Assembly (NCBI GenBank): GCA_959601045.1
Contig: CAUGNZ010000005.1
Span: forward strand, 17,077 to 81,076
Reading direction: 5' to 3'
Length of the DNA stretch: 64,000 nucleotides
DNA from: an uncultured Collinsella sp.
GTDB lineage: Bacteria > Actinomycetota > Coriobacteriia > Coriobacteriales > Coriobacteriaceae
Below, in pieces: positions 26,290-33,788 of the stretch. A program made the translations under genes and the position numbers. The notes under the pieces were generated by a model. It saw only the letters and a program-made list of their open reading frames with translations, searched no databases and was not told where the DNA came from. Each line of letters opens with the position of its first letter. Position 1 is the stretch's first letter.

Positions 26290-26795
26290 GTGCGAAGAAG
26301 CCGCCCCGCCTTGCAGGACTGGGGCGTCGCAAGAAACTCGTCGTTGTCTGCCTGGCTATCGCCTGTGCCCTCATCGCCGTAGGGCTATACGCCTGGCAGT
26401 CGCAGCCCGTGCCCGAAGCAGGCGCCTCAGTCACGACGGCAGAGGGTAAATCGCGCCAAGAAATCCAGGATGAGCTCGACGCCATCGTCCGCGACAACAT
26501 GATGACGATCTCGGTCGCGCCGGTCGCACAATTGCAGGAAGGCGGCAAGTTGCGCGTCAACGTGCAAAACGTCCAAGACAACAAGTTTCCCCAGCGCTTC
26601 CGCCTGATTCAAAACGACGAGACCATCTATGAGTCCGGTGTGGTCGAAGCCGGCAAGACGGTTGAGACCTGCCCCGCCGGCGATATCCAAGAAGGCGAGG
26701 CATATATCGAGATTCAGGCACTCGATGCCAAGACCTACGACACCCACGGCAATCCGACGCGCGTCAAAGTGCGGGTGGCCCAGGCAGAAGGCTAG
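26286..26795 (+). CDS. Membrane-anchored extracytoplasmic protein of unknown function
   Basis: Seen: 169 residues. A basic N-terminus (PRLAGLGRRKK) precedes one helix, LVVVCLAIACALIAVGLYAW (about 18-37). The rest is outside the cell: a short helical linker (SRQEIQDELDAIVRDNM) and a beta-rich domain with GGKLRVNVQNVQDN, FRLIQNDETIYESGVVE and GEAYIEIQALDA, reading like an immunoglobulin-type sandwich. Overlaps the preceding gene by ATGA. A 87-bp gap holding AGAAAGGA follows before the next gene. The signal-anchor orientation (N-in, C-out) is inferred from positive residues. Function unknown; position suggests it scaffolds or tethers the secreted products of the operon. Confidence 0.78.
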   Translation: MSAKKPPRLAGLGRRKKLVVVCLAIACALIAVGLYAWQSQPVPEAGASVTTAEGKSRQEIQDELDAIVRDNMMTISVAPVAQLQEGGKLRVNVQNVQDNKFPQRFRLIQNDETIYESGVVEAGKTVETCPAGDIQEGEAYIEIQALDAKTYDTHGNPTRVKVRVAQAEG

Positions 26796-26882
26796 TGGCC
26801 GACGCGCTCGCAGGGGCAGCGCCCTGCCCCCATTCGTCCAACCATCACGGAAACAGTCCGTGACGAGCAGAAAGGATCGATT

Positions 26883-27485
26883 ATGAACACACCCATGAAC
26901 CTGAGCGGAGCCAGGGCACTCGCCGTGGGCGCAGGGCTTACGCTCGCACTTGCGATGGGCGCCGTGCCAACGGCGGCCATGGCAGAGGTGCGCGTTGGAA
27001 CCACCGATGTGACGGTGAAGGCCGACATTAGCAATGTTTCGTTTAAGGCGCCAACGGTCATCCCCTTTGCCGCCAAAGCCGACGGAACGCTTGTAGGACC
27101 CTCCGACAAGACGATTACCATCGATAACCTCTCGGCATATGGCATCCACGTCACCAACATGAAGGTCACGGCCAAGAACGACTGGACAATCGTTGCAGAC
27201 GCAAAGACGGGCTCGGCCCAGAACTCCATCGATTTTAAGGTTGGCCCCGATAAGGCAGAGAAGGATGCCAGCTCGGCGACTCAGACTACGGGCCTCGATC
27301 TTTCCAAAGACGTAAGCTTCGACATGAAGTACAAGGGTATTGACGACGGAACGGACAAAATCAAGCTCAATGTGAGTGGCCACGTCGCCCGCGTCACGCG
27401 GGACATCTACCACGCCACCGGTACGGGAGATCAAGTGGCAAGCATCACCTGGACGGTCGAGCCCGGTGCGCACGCCACGTCCTAA
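26883..27485 (+). CDS. Secreted WxL-like cell-wall-associated protein
   Basis: Seen: 200 residues with a clear signal peptide (hydrophobic ALAVGAGLTLALAMGAV, cleavage after AMA). The mature part begins EVRVGTTDVTVKADIS and contains PTVIPFAAKADGTLVGPS. Two W-x-[ILV] motifs occur, NDWTIVADAK in the middle and VASITWTVEP at the C-terminus. Known: Firmicute WxL domains carry a proximal and a distal W-x-L motif in these relative places and bind peptidoglycan. Here Leu is replaced by Ile/Val, so this is a WxL-like call by analogy. The VPFxxKADGT region recurs in the frameshifted protein at 32678 (VPCLVKHDGTVITPS), showing a shared domain. Its 3' end overlaps the next gene by 20 bases. Confidence 0.75.
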   Translation: MNTPMNLSGARALAVGAGLTLALAMGAVPTAAMAEVRVGTTDVTVKADISNVSFKAPTVIPFAAKADGTLVGPSDKTITIDNLSAYGIHVTNMKVTAKNDWTIVADAKTGSAQNSIDFKVGPDKAEKDASSATQTTGLDLSKDVSFDMKYKGIDDGTDKIKLNVSGHVARVTRDIYHATGTGDQVASITWTVEPGAHATS

Positions 27486-27726
27486 GGCGATTGCACTGGC
27501 CGCCATCGTCGGCATCTTGGCGTCCGCACCTGCCATGGCCTTTGCTCAACAAGAGCAAGCACGGGCGGCCACAGAAGTGACCGTCGACCTTTCGGGCCTT
27601 AATCGTGACAGCCGTCACGAGCCGCTCGCTCAGACGAGCGACACCCGGCAACTCATTGCGGTAGGCTTCGCCACGGCGGGAGCAGGACTGACGTGCCTTG
27701 GCCTGCACATCAAACGCAACCAATAG
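27466..27726 (+). CDS. Small secreted protein with degenerate sortase-type C-terminal anchor (LAQTSD)
   Basis: Seen: 86 residues from a GTG at 27466 (overlapping the preceding gene by 20 bases). Basic start RTPRPKA, hydrophobic signal sequence IALAAIVGILASAPAMAFA, about 25 mature residues, then LAQTSDTRQ, a second hydrophobic helix LIAVGFATAGAGLTCLGL and the basic tail HIKRNQ. That layout (motif, helix, positive tail) is a sortase sorting signal; LAQTS differs from LPxTG at two places but resembles the LAxTG sites of class E sortases. Known: Firmicute WxL (Csc) loci encode a small LPxTG protein next to the WxL genes, which fits this position. Whether a sortase cleaves LAQTS is untested. Start choice is inferred from signal peptide shape. 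Confidence 0.7.
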   Translation: MRTPRPKAIALAAIVGILASAPAMAFAQQEQARAATEVTVDLSGLNRDSRHEPLAQTSDTRQLIAVGFATAGAGLTCLGLHIKRNQ

Positions 27727-27765
27727 CCAAGCACGACCGGAGTACGCGGAATAGATAGGAGAACC

Positions 27766-29157
27766 ATGGCACCCAAAAACCTTTTACCCGTTGCCGCGCT
27801 CTGCAGCGCACTGGCGAGCGGTACGCCTCTCGCCGCTTGGGCGACGCCTGCCACGGCAAACTCCTTACCGCAAGCTCTGAACCCCGTGGCGAATTCGTCG
27901 GGCATCGTCGCCTGTCAACGTTTTTCGCTCGCACACGCCACGGTCCGAACCTCGGGATGCCTTCACCGCAATACGGTCGACTCGATAGTCGTGGATATCA
28001 AGCGACCGGGCAAGGAGAACGGTCCCCAGACAGGTTATGCCATCTGTACATGGAAATCGGCTGTAGTCGACGCCGATGGCGACCCATGCGACCTAGAGCT
28101 GCGCATCGATATTGACTCGGTCGATGACTCGGCGAACGGGGCGAAGGTCGTCTTCGACAGCGCGGCCTATGAAGAAGGGGGTGTATGCCTGGGCTGCGTT
28201 CCCTCGAATGTCGATGGAGCGCAGCCCATTATCTCCTTTACGGCATCGCTGCGACTGACCAAGGCGGACACCGAAGCCATCGCAACGGGAGATGCGCCTT
28301 TGCTGTTCTACGCTGGCGACGCGGACGACCAAGAAGCTCAAAGCACCAGGCAGAAGGGCTCGCTTAACCTCACGCGAGGATCAGAACCCGCCCCCATCAA
28401 TATCGATGCCCAGGCGCAAGGCGTGCAGCGCATTCTCGCCGATCCGGCGCTGCTCCAAATGACATGGCACGGAGTGGGGTCCGTCGGGATTGCCGCTCCT
28501 ATATCGAGCGATAATGACAAATCCCCCAAAGACGAGGTCGCAGACGCACCGGCACATGTTGACGATGCAGACGATGCATCATCAGAAGACAACGCTGCGG
28601 CTCCCCTCGAGAAGCCAGGCGGCGCCACCGAACTAGGTGATCCCCAACCGAAAGACGGCCTGGACTTCGCCGCTCCCCCAGATGTCGACGAAGGCAACTG
28701 TTGCATGATGGTCGCGCTCGACCACACGGAAACCGTCGATACCGCAAGCATTGAGCCAGTCGCCGCCAATTCGCCCCGCCGCAAAAATATCCTCATCGCA
28801 TTCCCCAAAACCGTCGAGCTCGTCTTTTTGCCATCGGGTGAAGTCGTCGCGCCTACGGCACTTACAGCAGTGGGAGCAAGGAGCGCATCGAACGATATCC
28901 AAGCTATCTCGGCACTTGATGCCACAACGACCGCCAAGTTACACCTTTATTCCGTTGCGGCCGACGGAACGCGAACCGAAGAATTCAACGGAACCAAGCT
29001 TTTGGTTCCACGGCGCATCGGTATCCAGGAAGACTTCCCCTATCAAATGGAACTTGAAGGGTTCGATCGTGCACGAGATGCCGACATCATTGCTGCAGCC
29101 ATCGAATCCCCGCAGCACCTCATGACGCTGCGCTTCGACTTTAGTCCCGTCCTGTAA
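27766..29157 (+). CDS. Large secreted protein of unknown function
   Basis: Seen: 463 residues. A signal peptide (LLPVAALCSALASGTPLAAW, cleavage near ATA) leads into a Cys-containing beta-rich region (CQRFSLAHATVRTSGCLH; GGVCLGCVPS), an acidic low-complexity linker (about 250-300, rich in D, A, S) and a second region with ILIAFPKTVELVFLPSGEV. There is no C-terminal anchor or membrane helix, so it is released or held by the other operon products. AGGAGAACC precedes the ATG at 27766, 39 bases after the previous gene. The family is not recognised. Four cysteines in the first half could form disulfides. A weak hairpin at about 29176-29192 (GCTCGG/CCGAGC) may end the operon. Confidence 0.72.
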   Translation: MAPKNLLPVAALCSALASGTPLAAWATPATANSLPQALNPVANSSGIVACQRFSLAHATVRTSGCLHRNTVDSIVVDIKRPGKENGPQTGYAICTWKSAVVDADGDPCDLELRIDIDSVDDSANGAKVVFDSAAYEEGGVCLGCVPSNVDGAQPIISFTASLRLTKADTEAIATGDAPLLFYAGDADDQEAQSTRQKGSLNLTRGSEPAPINIDAQAQGVQRILADPALLQMTWHGVGSVGIAAPISSDNDKSPKDEVADAPAHVDDADDASSEDNAAAPLEKPGGATELGDPQPKDGLDFAAPPDVDEGNCCMMVALDHTETVDTASIEPVAANSPRRKNILIAFPKTVELVFLPSGEVVAPTALTAVGARSASNDIQAISALDATTTAKLHLYSVAADGTRTEEFNGTKLLVPRRIGIQEDFPYQMELEGFDRARDADIIAAAIESPQHLMTLRFDFSPVL

Positions 29158-29245
29158 ACCGCTAACCGCCGCTTGGCTCGGATACCGAGCGCCCCCTCCC
29201 CGTTCTGCTACGATTGCCACGTTGGCATCAATTACAGGAGGGTTC

Positions 29246-29962
29246 ATGCCGGGTTTAGGAACGATCATCAACGTCGCGCTTTTGATTGCGGGCGGTCTGC
29301 TGGGCCTCATGGGTGGGCGCTTCATTACGCCCCGCATCCAAGACACGCTCATGAAGGCGTCGGGGTTGTGCGTTCTGTTTATCGGCCTGGGCGGCACCAT
29401 GCAAAAGATGCTCATCATCGATGGAAAGGCGCTAGCGACCACCGGTACCACCATGCTCATCGTCTCATTTGCGCTCGGTTCGCTCATCGGCGAGGCCATC
29501 AACTTGGAGGCCGCCATCGAGAACCTTGGCGAATGGCTCAAGCGCAAGACTGGCAGTGAGGGCGATAACAAGTTCACCAACGCTTTTGTCTCGACTTCAC
29601 TCACCGTGTGCATCGGCGCCATGGCCATTGTGGGATCGATCCAGGACGGCCTGCTCGGCGACTGGTCAACGCTTGCCCTCAAGGGCGCACTGGACTGCAT
29701 CATCGTCTGCACCATGACGGCCTCGCTTGGCCGCGGCTGCATCTTCTCCGCCCTGCCCGTCGCCGTGTTCCAGGGAACGATCACGCTGTTTGCCGGCGCG
29801 CTCTCCCCCATCATGACCACCGCCGCCCTCGACAGCCTATCGCTCGTGGGCTCCATGCTCATCTTCTGTGTTGGCGTTAACCTTATTCGACCTCAGACCT
29901 TCCGCACGGCCAACATGCTTCCCTCCGTCGTCATCGCCGTCATCTACGCCCTCCTGTTCTAG
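29246..29962 (+). CDS. DUF554-family membrane protein (YdfK-like)
   Basis: Seen: 238 residues, about seven helices, starting MPGLGTIINVALLIAGGLLG. Motifs GLCVLFIGLGGTMQ, ALGSLIGEAINLE, SLTVCIGAMAIVGSIQDGL and VCTMTASLGRGCIFSALPV are typical of DUF554. The ATG at 29246 has AGGAGGG five bases upstream; a 5'-extended frame from 29222 lacks one. TACGAT about 37 bases before the start could be a -10. Known: the family is widespread, integral to the membrane and of unproven function; a transport role is often guessed. Monocistronic. Confidence 0.88.
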   Translation: MPGLGTIINVALLIAGGLLGLMGGRFITPRIQDTLMKASGLCVLFIGLGGTMQKMLIIDGKALATTGTTMLIVSFALGSLIGEAINLEAAIENLGEWLKRKTGSEGDNKFTNAFVSTSLTVCIGAMAIVGSIQDGLLGDWSTLALKGALDCIIVCTMTASLGRGCIFSALPVAVFQGTITLFAGALSPIMTTAALDSLSLVGSMLIFCVGVNLIRPQTFRTANMLPSVVIAVIYALLF

Positions 29963-29975
29963 CCCCTCAGTAGAT

Positions 29976-30207
29976 TTTTGGGACACGCCTTAAAAGGTTC
30001 TCGATGTTGGGGACAATAAGACCGAGCGTCTTTGACTCGCGCATCACCGAGCTGCGGGCAATCTGGTTAGGCACGTAATGCTCGCGCCGCAACTTCTTTA
30101 ATGCAGCGACGGTTTGCTTTCGAGATGCGGCAGGGCCGGTCATTAAGCACAAGGGAAACAGAAGAGGGCGAAAGACCCACCTCGTTGGCAATCTGCTTGA
30201 ATGTCAC
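29976..30207 (-). pseudogene. LacI-family regulator remnant (DNA-binding domain only, frameshifted)
   Basis: Seen on the minus strand: from about 30207, VTFKQIANEVGLSPSSVSLV then LNDRPCRISKANRRCIKEVA in one frame, followed after a one-base shift by KLRREHYVPNQIARSS and ESKTLGLIVPNIENL in another. Together these follow the LacI pattern (helix-turn-helix, hinge helix YxPNxIARSL, KTIGLIVPDI) for about 75 residues and then stop. The whole sugar-binding domain is missing. The break coincides with GTAGATTTTTGGGACACGCC (29970-29989), a 20-mer that recurs with one change at 33688-33707. No intact start codon with ribosome site is clear. It cannot be a functional repressor. Confidence 0.8.
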
Positions 30208-30352
30208 CTTTTAAGCCAATGCAATCGTTCTCTTTCCGCTCCTGCATTCCTGTGTGGTCAAAAACTTTACCATCCCGGGAGGGAAAGCGGTGCGAGAAGC
30301 GAGGGGGTCTGCGCGCAATGCGCACCAAATACCACGGGCATTATTAACCGTT

Positions 30353-30389
30353 GAGGCCCGCTCAACGTCAGACACGTTGAGCGGGCCTC
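30353..30389 (-). terminator. Hairpin terminator downstream of the IPNTG protein gene
   Basis: GAGGCCCGCTCAACGT pairs perfectly with ACGTTGAGCGGGCCTC (16 bp, 5-base loop). It lies 57 bases past the stop on the minus strand; the plus strand shows CTTTG after it, so it may act both ways. Confidence 0.75.
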
Positions 30390-30445
30390 TTTGCCCCTAG
30401 GCAATCATGCACAGAGTGGGCGGCTAGCCTTTAAAAGGCCCTTCC

Positions 30446-32179
30446 CTAGCGTCCGCGGTGCAACCTCTTGATCGAAAGCCCAACAGCCAGCACGCCTGCG
30501 ATTGCCAGCAATGCGGCGCACTCCATAGCCGGGGCGCTGCTGTCGCCCGTGTTGGGAATCTTGCCTGCAGTGGTCTTTTTCTTTCCGGCAGGCTTCGTGG
30601 TGGCAGCAGGCTTTTTGTCGGTATCAGGCTTATCGCCCTCGGCGGGAGCGGCCTTTTCCGTATAGACATTCTCGAATATCATGCTCGCTACGGGCGTATC
30701 CTGAGTCTTCTCGTAGAATGCACCGTTATCGGTTTCCACCAGCTTGACGGGGAAGATTTCGCACCTCGACTGGGTGGCCGACTGGGCGTCAGTCGTAATC
30801 GTGTACTCATGGCAGAAAATCTGGTAGACAGCATCGGAATACGTCCAGTTTGCCACACCTGTATTCTTCTCGCGCACGCAGAAGCCCTCACAGGTGATGT
30901 CGCGAACCTGGCTCTTGGGACCCTTAATGGTGAGGAGCCCCTCGTATTCCCCCGCTCCGTTGGTGGCGACGGTCGCCGTCACGGTCACGTCGGTGTAATC
31001 CTCAATCTGGCCGACGCCGACGTTGAAAATCTCAAGCTCAAATTCCTGCTTGCCGGGAGCGATGTCTCCGCCCTTCTTGACAACCTTCGTGAAGGGGAAG
31101 CTGTAGCTAACGGATTTCTCATCTGTAGTGAAGTGGATATTCTTATAGAGATGCAGGAAGCCCTTGGCCTGCTCGACGCCATCATGTTCGATGAGGTCGA
31201 TGGTCGCGCCCTCGCCGTCGACGGCAACGGCCTGCGTCAGGTCAAAATCGGCATTGATGACAGGACTATCAAAAAGCGCAGGAATATTATCCGTGTTGGT
31301 GTTCTTGGCATCGATTTCGGCCGCATAGACCGTGAAAACGCCGCCGCAGCCTGCCGGATACGCGCCAGCAAGCGTGACCTTTGCGCCGCCCTTGATGGTC
31401 AGATCGCCACTTGCCCACAGGCCAGAATCCACGGTAGAGGTCGATTGCACGGAACCGCCGTCAATCGTCAGATTTCCGCTAGCAAACAGACCGGGGAAGA
31501 GGCTTTTTGCCACGACGTTAGAATTCGAGATACTCAGGTTGCCACCCACGGGGCCGCCACGGGAACTGATAAACGCGGCGTTGCAATTGTTTTCCGTCGC
31601 CGAGATGTCAACCACGCTGCCGTTTTGGATGGTGAGGCTCACGGCGTCGATGCCCGCATACAGCGCATGCGACGCAAGCCGGGCGTTATCGAGGACCACT
31701 GAGCCGTCGCTGGCAATGCCAATGCCGCCCGGGGCGTTAACAACAAGAGTCGTCGCGCTTACCGAAACGTTGCCGGCGGCACTTATGCCGTCCTTCGTTT
31801 CCCCCGCGACATTGATCGTGAGGCTGCCAGACCCCGAGAACTCGATATTCCCCGTAGCCATAATGCCCATATTGTCATCGAAGGTAATACGGTTCTCGCC
31901 CTGAAGCACGATATCCAAATCGCCCGTCAGTTCCGAATTGATACCGCCATAGCCGAGCACGTTTGTGATAGACGCGTTGTTTAGCGTAAGGGTTTGCGCG
32001 TTGGGGTCGTACGTCGCCGTTCCCTCGCCGCATGCGATAGTGAGGTTGTCGCTGGTGAATTGCTCGCCGTTGACAAACAGGTTGTACTGCGTTGTCTCGG
32101 CAAATGCCAACGCCGGCAGCATCGCCATGACAAAGGCGAGCGCTGAGGCAAAACCTATTAGTTTCCGTATCTTGCTCAT
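30446..32179 (-). CDS. Sortase-anchored surface protein (IPNTG) with beta-helix-like repeats
   Basis: Seen: 577 residues; the ATG at 32179 follows AGAGGAGC. Signal peptide KLIGFASALAFVMAMLPALA ending AFA. Residues about 30-290 are a run of short repeats of the form GNLTIDGGSVQS, GDLTIKGGAKVTLAG, GNISVSATTLVV-like, spaced about 20-30 residues, as in carbohydrate-active or adhesive beta-helix proteins. A second domain (about 330-500) has several cysteines. A Lys/Pro/Thr-rich wall-spanning stretch (KPAATTKPAGKKKT) leads to the sorting signal IPNTGDSS, a helix and the tail IKRLHRGR. Known: sortases link the Thr of xPxTG to the cell wall. Likely an adhesin; ligand unknown. Its region is rich in decayed genes. 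Confidence 0.88.
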   Translation of the reverse strand: MSKIRKLIGFASALAFVMAMLPALAFAETTQYNLFVNGEQFTSDNLTIACGEGTATYDPNAQTLTLNNASITNVLGYGGINSELTGDLDIVLQGENRITFDDNMGIMATGNIEFSGSGSLTINVAGETKDGISAAGNVSVSATTLVVNAPGGIGIASDGSVVLDNARLASHALYAGIDAVSLTIQNGSVVDISATENNCNAAFISSRGGPVGGNLSISNSNVVAKSLFPGLFASGNLTIDGGSVQSTSTVDSGLWASGDLTIKGGAKVTLAGAYPAGCGGVFTVYAAEIDAKNTNTDNIPALFDSPVINADFDLTQAVAVDGEGATIDLIEHDGVEQAKGFLHLYKNIHFTTDEKSVSYSFPFTKVVKKGGDIAPGKQEFELEIFNVGVGQIEDYTDVTVTATVATNGAGEYEGLLTIKGPKSQVRDITCEGFCVREKNTGVANWTYSDAVYQIFCHEYTITTDAQSATQSRCEIFPVKLVETDNGAFYEKTQDTPVASMIFENVYTEKAAPAEGDKPDTDKKPAATTKPAGKKKTTAGKIPNTGDSSAPAMECAALLAIAGVLAVGLSIKRLHRGR

Positions 32180-32496
32180 GATGCTCCTCTCGTCCGGGGG
32201 GCTCGCAAAGGATTGAAACCGGCGTTTGGCGCGCCTTGGTGCAACCATGAGTACCGACGGTTGATGTCGAGGTCGCTGCGGCATGTGTCCGACGGCAATC
32301 GCGGTGGCGCCGTTTTCGATAGCTTTGCGATTATATGTATCATGATAGATGGTACCGGGAACAAGCGTCCTGCTCGTATCGCCCAACGGCCCATTATCCG
32401 CTGCCAGCGATGGACGCATGGCCCAGAAATGGAGCCGATGCGGCCAAGCCCAATCTCTCCCGTTCAGCGCATTTGACATCGGGCATCTGCGAATAA
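32180..32496. other. Intergenic, no gene seen
   Basis: This stretch separates the IPNTG gene (minus) from the remnant below. The minus frame of the IPNTG gene stays open through it, but has no ribosome site and no secreted-protein features, so I treat it as non-coding. It should contain the IPNTG gene promoter. Confidence 0.5.
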
Positions 32497-32694
32497 CCGT
32501 TTGTTAATGGATACAGTAATGGGTGTACTTCCCTTGAAAACAGTGGAATAACACTTGAGTTATTTGCCGTATTTCAGACAGGCGACCCATCCGTGTGGGT
32601 CCCGTTCCTGATGGCCGGCGCTGCCGCGTGTGCGGCGGGACTGGCCATAACTTCACTCACGAAGAGGGAGGACACCGATGAGGACAAGAGGTAG
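32497..32694 (+). pseudogene. Orphan C-terminal sorting-signal remnant of a surface protein
   Basis: Seen: a start-less plus-strand frame from the stop at 32494-32496 to a TAG at 32692-32694. Its last 40 codons read VFQTGDPSVWVPF, then a helix LMAGAAACAAGLAITSL and the charged tail TKREDTDEDKR. TG-D plus helix plus Lys/Arg is the standard sortase signal layout (QTGD as in LPQTGD). There is no start codon or upstream protein, so it is the stump of a deleted wall-anchored protein. It overlaps the start of the next gene by 17 bases; the Shine-Dalgarno of that gene (GAGGGAGG) lies inside its coding tail, suggesting the two were once adjacent operon members. Confidence 0.7.
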
Positions 32695-33750
32695 ACTCCT
32701 CGGCGCCTTCCTTGGCGCCCTTTCACTCGCGGTGGCGCTCACCGCCGCACCCTCCTTTGCATTCGCAGACGAGGCTCAGATCAACGTCTCCGTACCTACG
32801 ACCGTCCCCTGCCTCGTAAAGCATGACGGTACAGTCATCACTCCGAGCGAATGGAAGATTGAGAACGTGGGCTCGGAGGAGGTCTTCCTGGGCGACGTCT
32901 CCGTGTCCCAGAATAACGACGAGGCGATTAGTCTGTCCGCCAGCTCCTCGGTGGCGGGCGGCAACAAGTCCGCGTGGTTCTCCTACAAGAACGGATCCAC
33001 AACCCTGTCCAAGACCGATGAACCCTCGCCCCGGAAAAGACAGTCTCAGTGGACTGGTCCGTTGGCAAGCTCGACGCCAAGAACAACGCAAACGCGCTCA
33101 AGGCTGCGACCAGAGGCGCGTTCGCGCTCGCCACGGTCGACTTCTCCTTCGGGCAGAAGCAGGCCTTCGCCGTGTGGTATTCGGATAACACTGCGGGCCT
33201 CTACAAGAGATTCAAGGCGCCCTCCGTTGGCGATACCTTCGACGGCCGCACGGTCACCAGGGTCACCACGGGCATCGAGGACATGAAGAAGCTCTTTGCC
33301 GGCGCCCACAGCCTCAAGAGCGTCACAGCAGTCGATGAGGGAATCCGCCCAAAGACAACGGAGTCCTGGCTCAACGGCTGCTGGGGTCTCACCACGGTCG
33401 ATTTCGCCAAGCTGGACACCTCGAGGACAACGAACATGGCCAGCACGTTCCAGGGCTGTAACTGCCCCTCCTCAGCCAACATCGAAGGCTGGGACACCTC
33501 GAGCGTCACCAACATGCAGAGGATGTTCAATGGTTGCTTCGATCTCACCTCGCTTGATCTGACGGGCTGGGGCACCTCGAAGGTCACGAACACGAGCTGC
33601 ATGTTCCAAAGTTGCTCCAGCCTAACGTCTCCCAAATCTACCCTTCGCCAGCGCTCCAAAGACTGCTTACCTAAAAGTAGATTTCTAGGCATGTCCCAAA
33701 AATCTACCTGCGAACGATATCTCGAACATCTGTTTGATGCTGTGCTATGA
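32678..33750 (+). pseudogene. DUF285/BspA-like surface protein, frameshifted and truncated
   Basis: Seen: ATG at 32678 after GAGGGAGGA; signal peptide LLGAFLGALSLAVALTAAPS; then INVSVPTTVPCLVKHDGTVI, the same domain as in the WxL-like protein at 26883. Near 33030 the frame breaks: frame one reads SKTDEPSPRKRQ, while the next frame carries PEKTVSVDWSVGKLD. Restoring one base in ACCCTCG gives DEPLAPEKTVSV, so a single base has been lost. The second frame holds three DUF285 repeats (LTTVDFAKLDTSRTTNMAST; NIEGWDTSSVTNMQRMFNGC; LDLTGWGTSKVTNTSCMFQS). Homology stops near 33635 and an unrelated tail runs to a stop at 33750, past the hairpin at 33677. No wall anchor remains. Confidence 0.82.
33677..33707. 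repeat. Hairpin repeat at truncation point (GTAGATTT/AAATCTAC)
   Basis: GTAGATTT (33677-33684) pairs with AAATCTAC (33700-33707). The right-hand 20 bases (33688-33707) recur inverted at 29970-29989 with 19 of 20 identical, where the lacI remnant is cut off. Confidence 0.65.
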
Positions 33751-33751
33751 T
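33722..33751 (+). promoter_or_regulatory. Possible promoter of the sng operon
   Basis: TCGAAC (33722-33727), 18-base spacer, TATGAT (33746-33751), ending 37 bases before the GTG start. Read by eye only. Confidence 0.35.
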
Positions 33752-33788
33752 ATGAGATCACCGTAGCTGCGTTAGGAGAGGAGAAGCG

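Noticed and set aside
32180..32479. 100-residue N-terminal extension of the IPNTG surface protein
   Set aside because: The internal ATG at 32179 has a strong ribosome site and begins a proper signal peptide; the extension would bury it.
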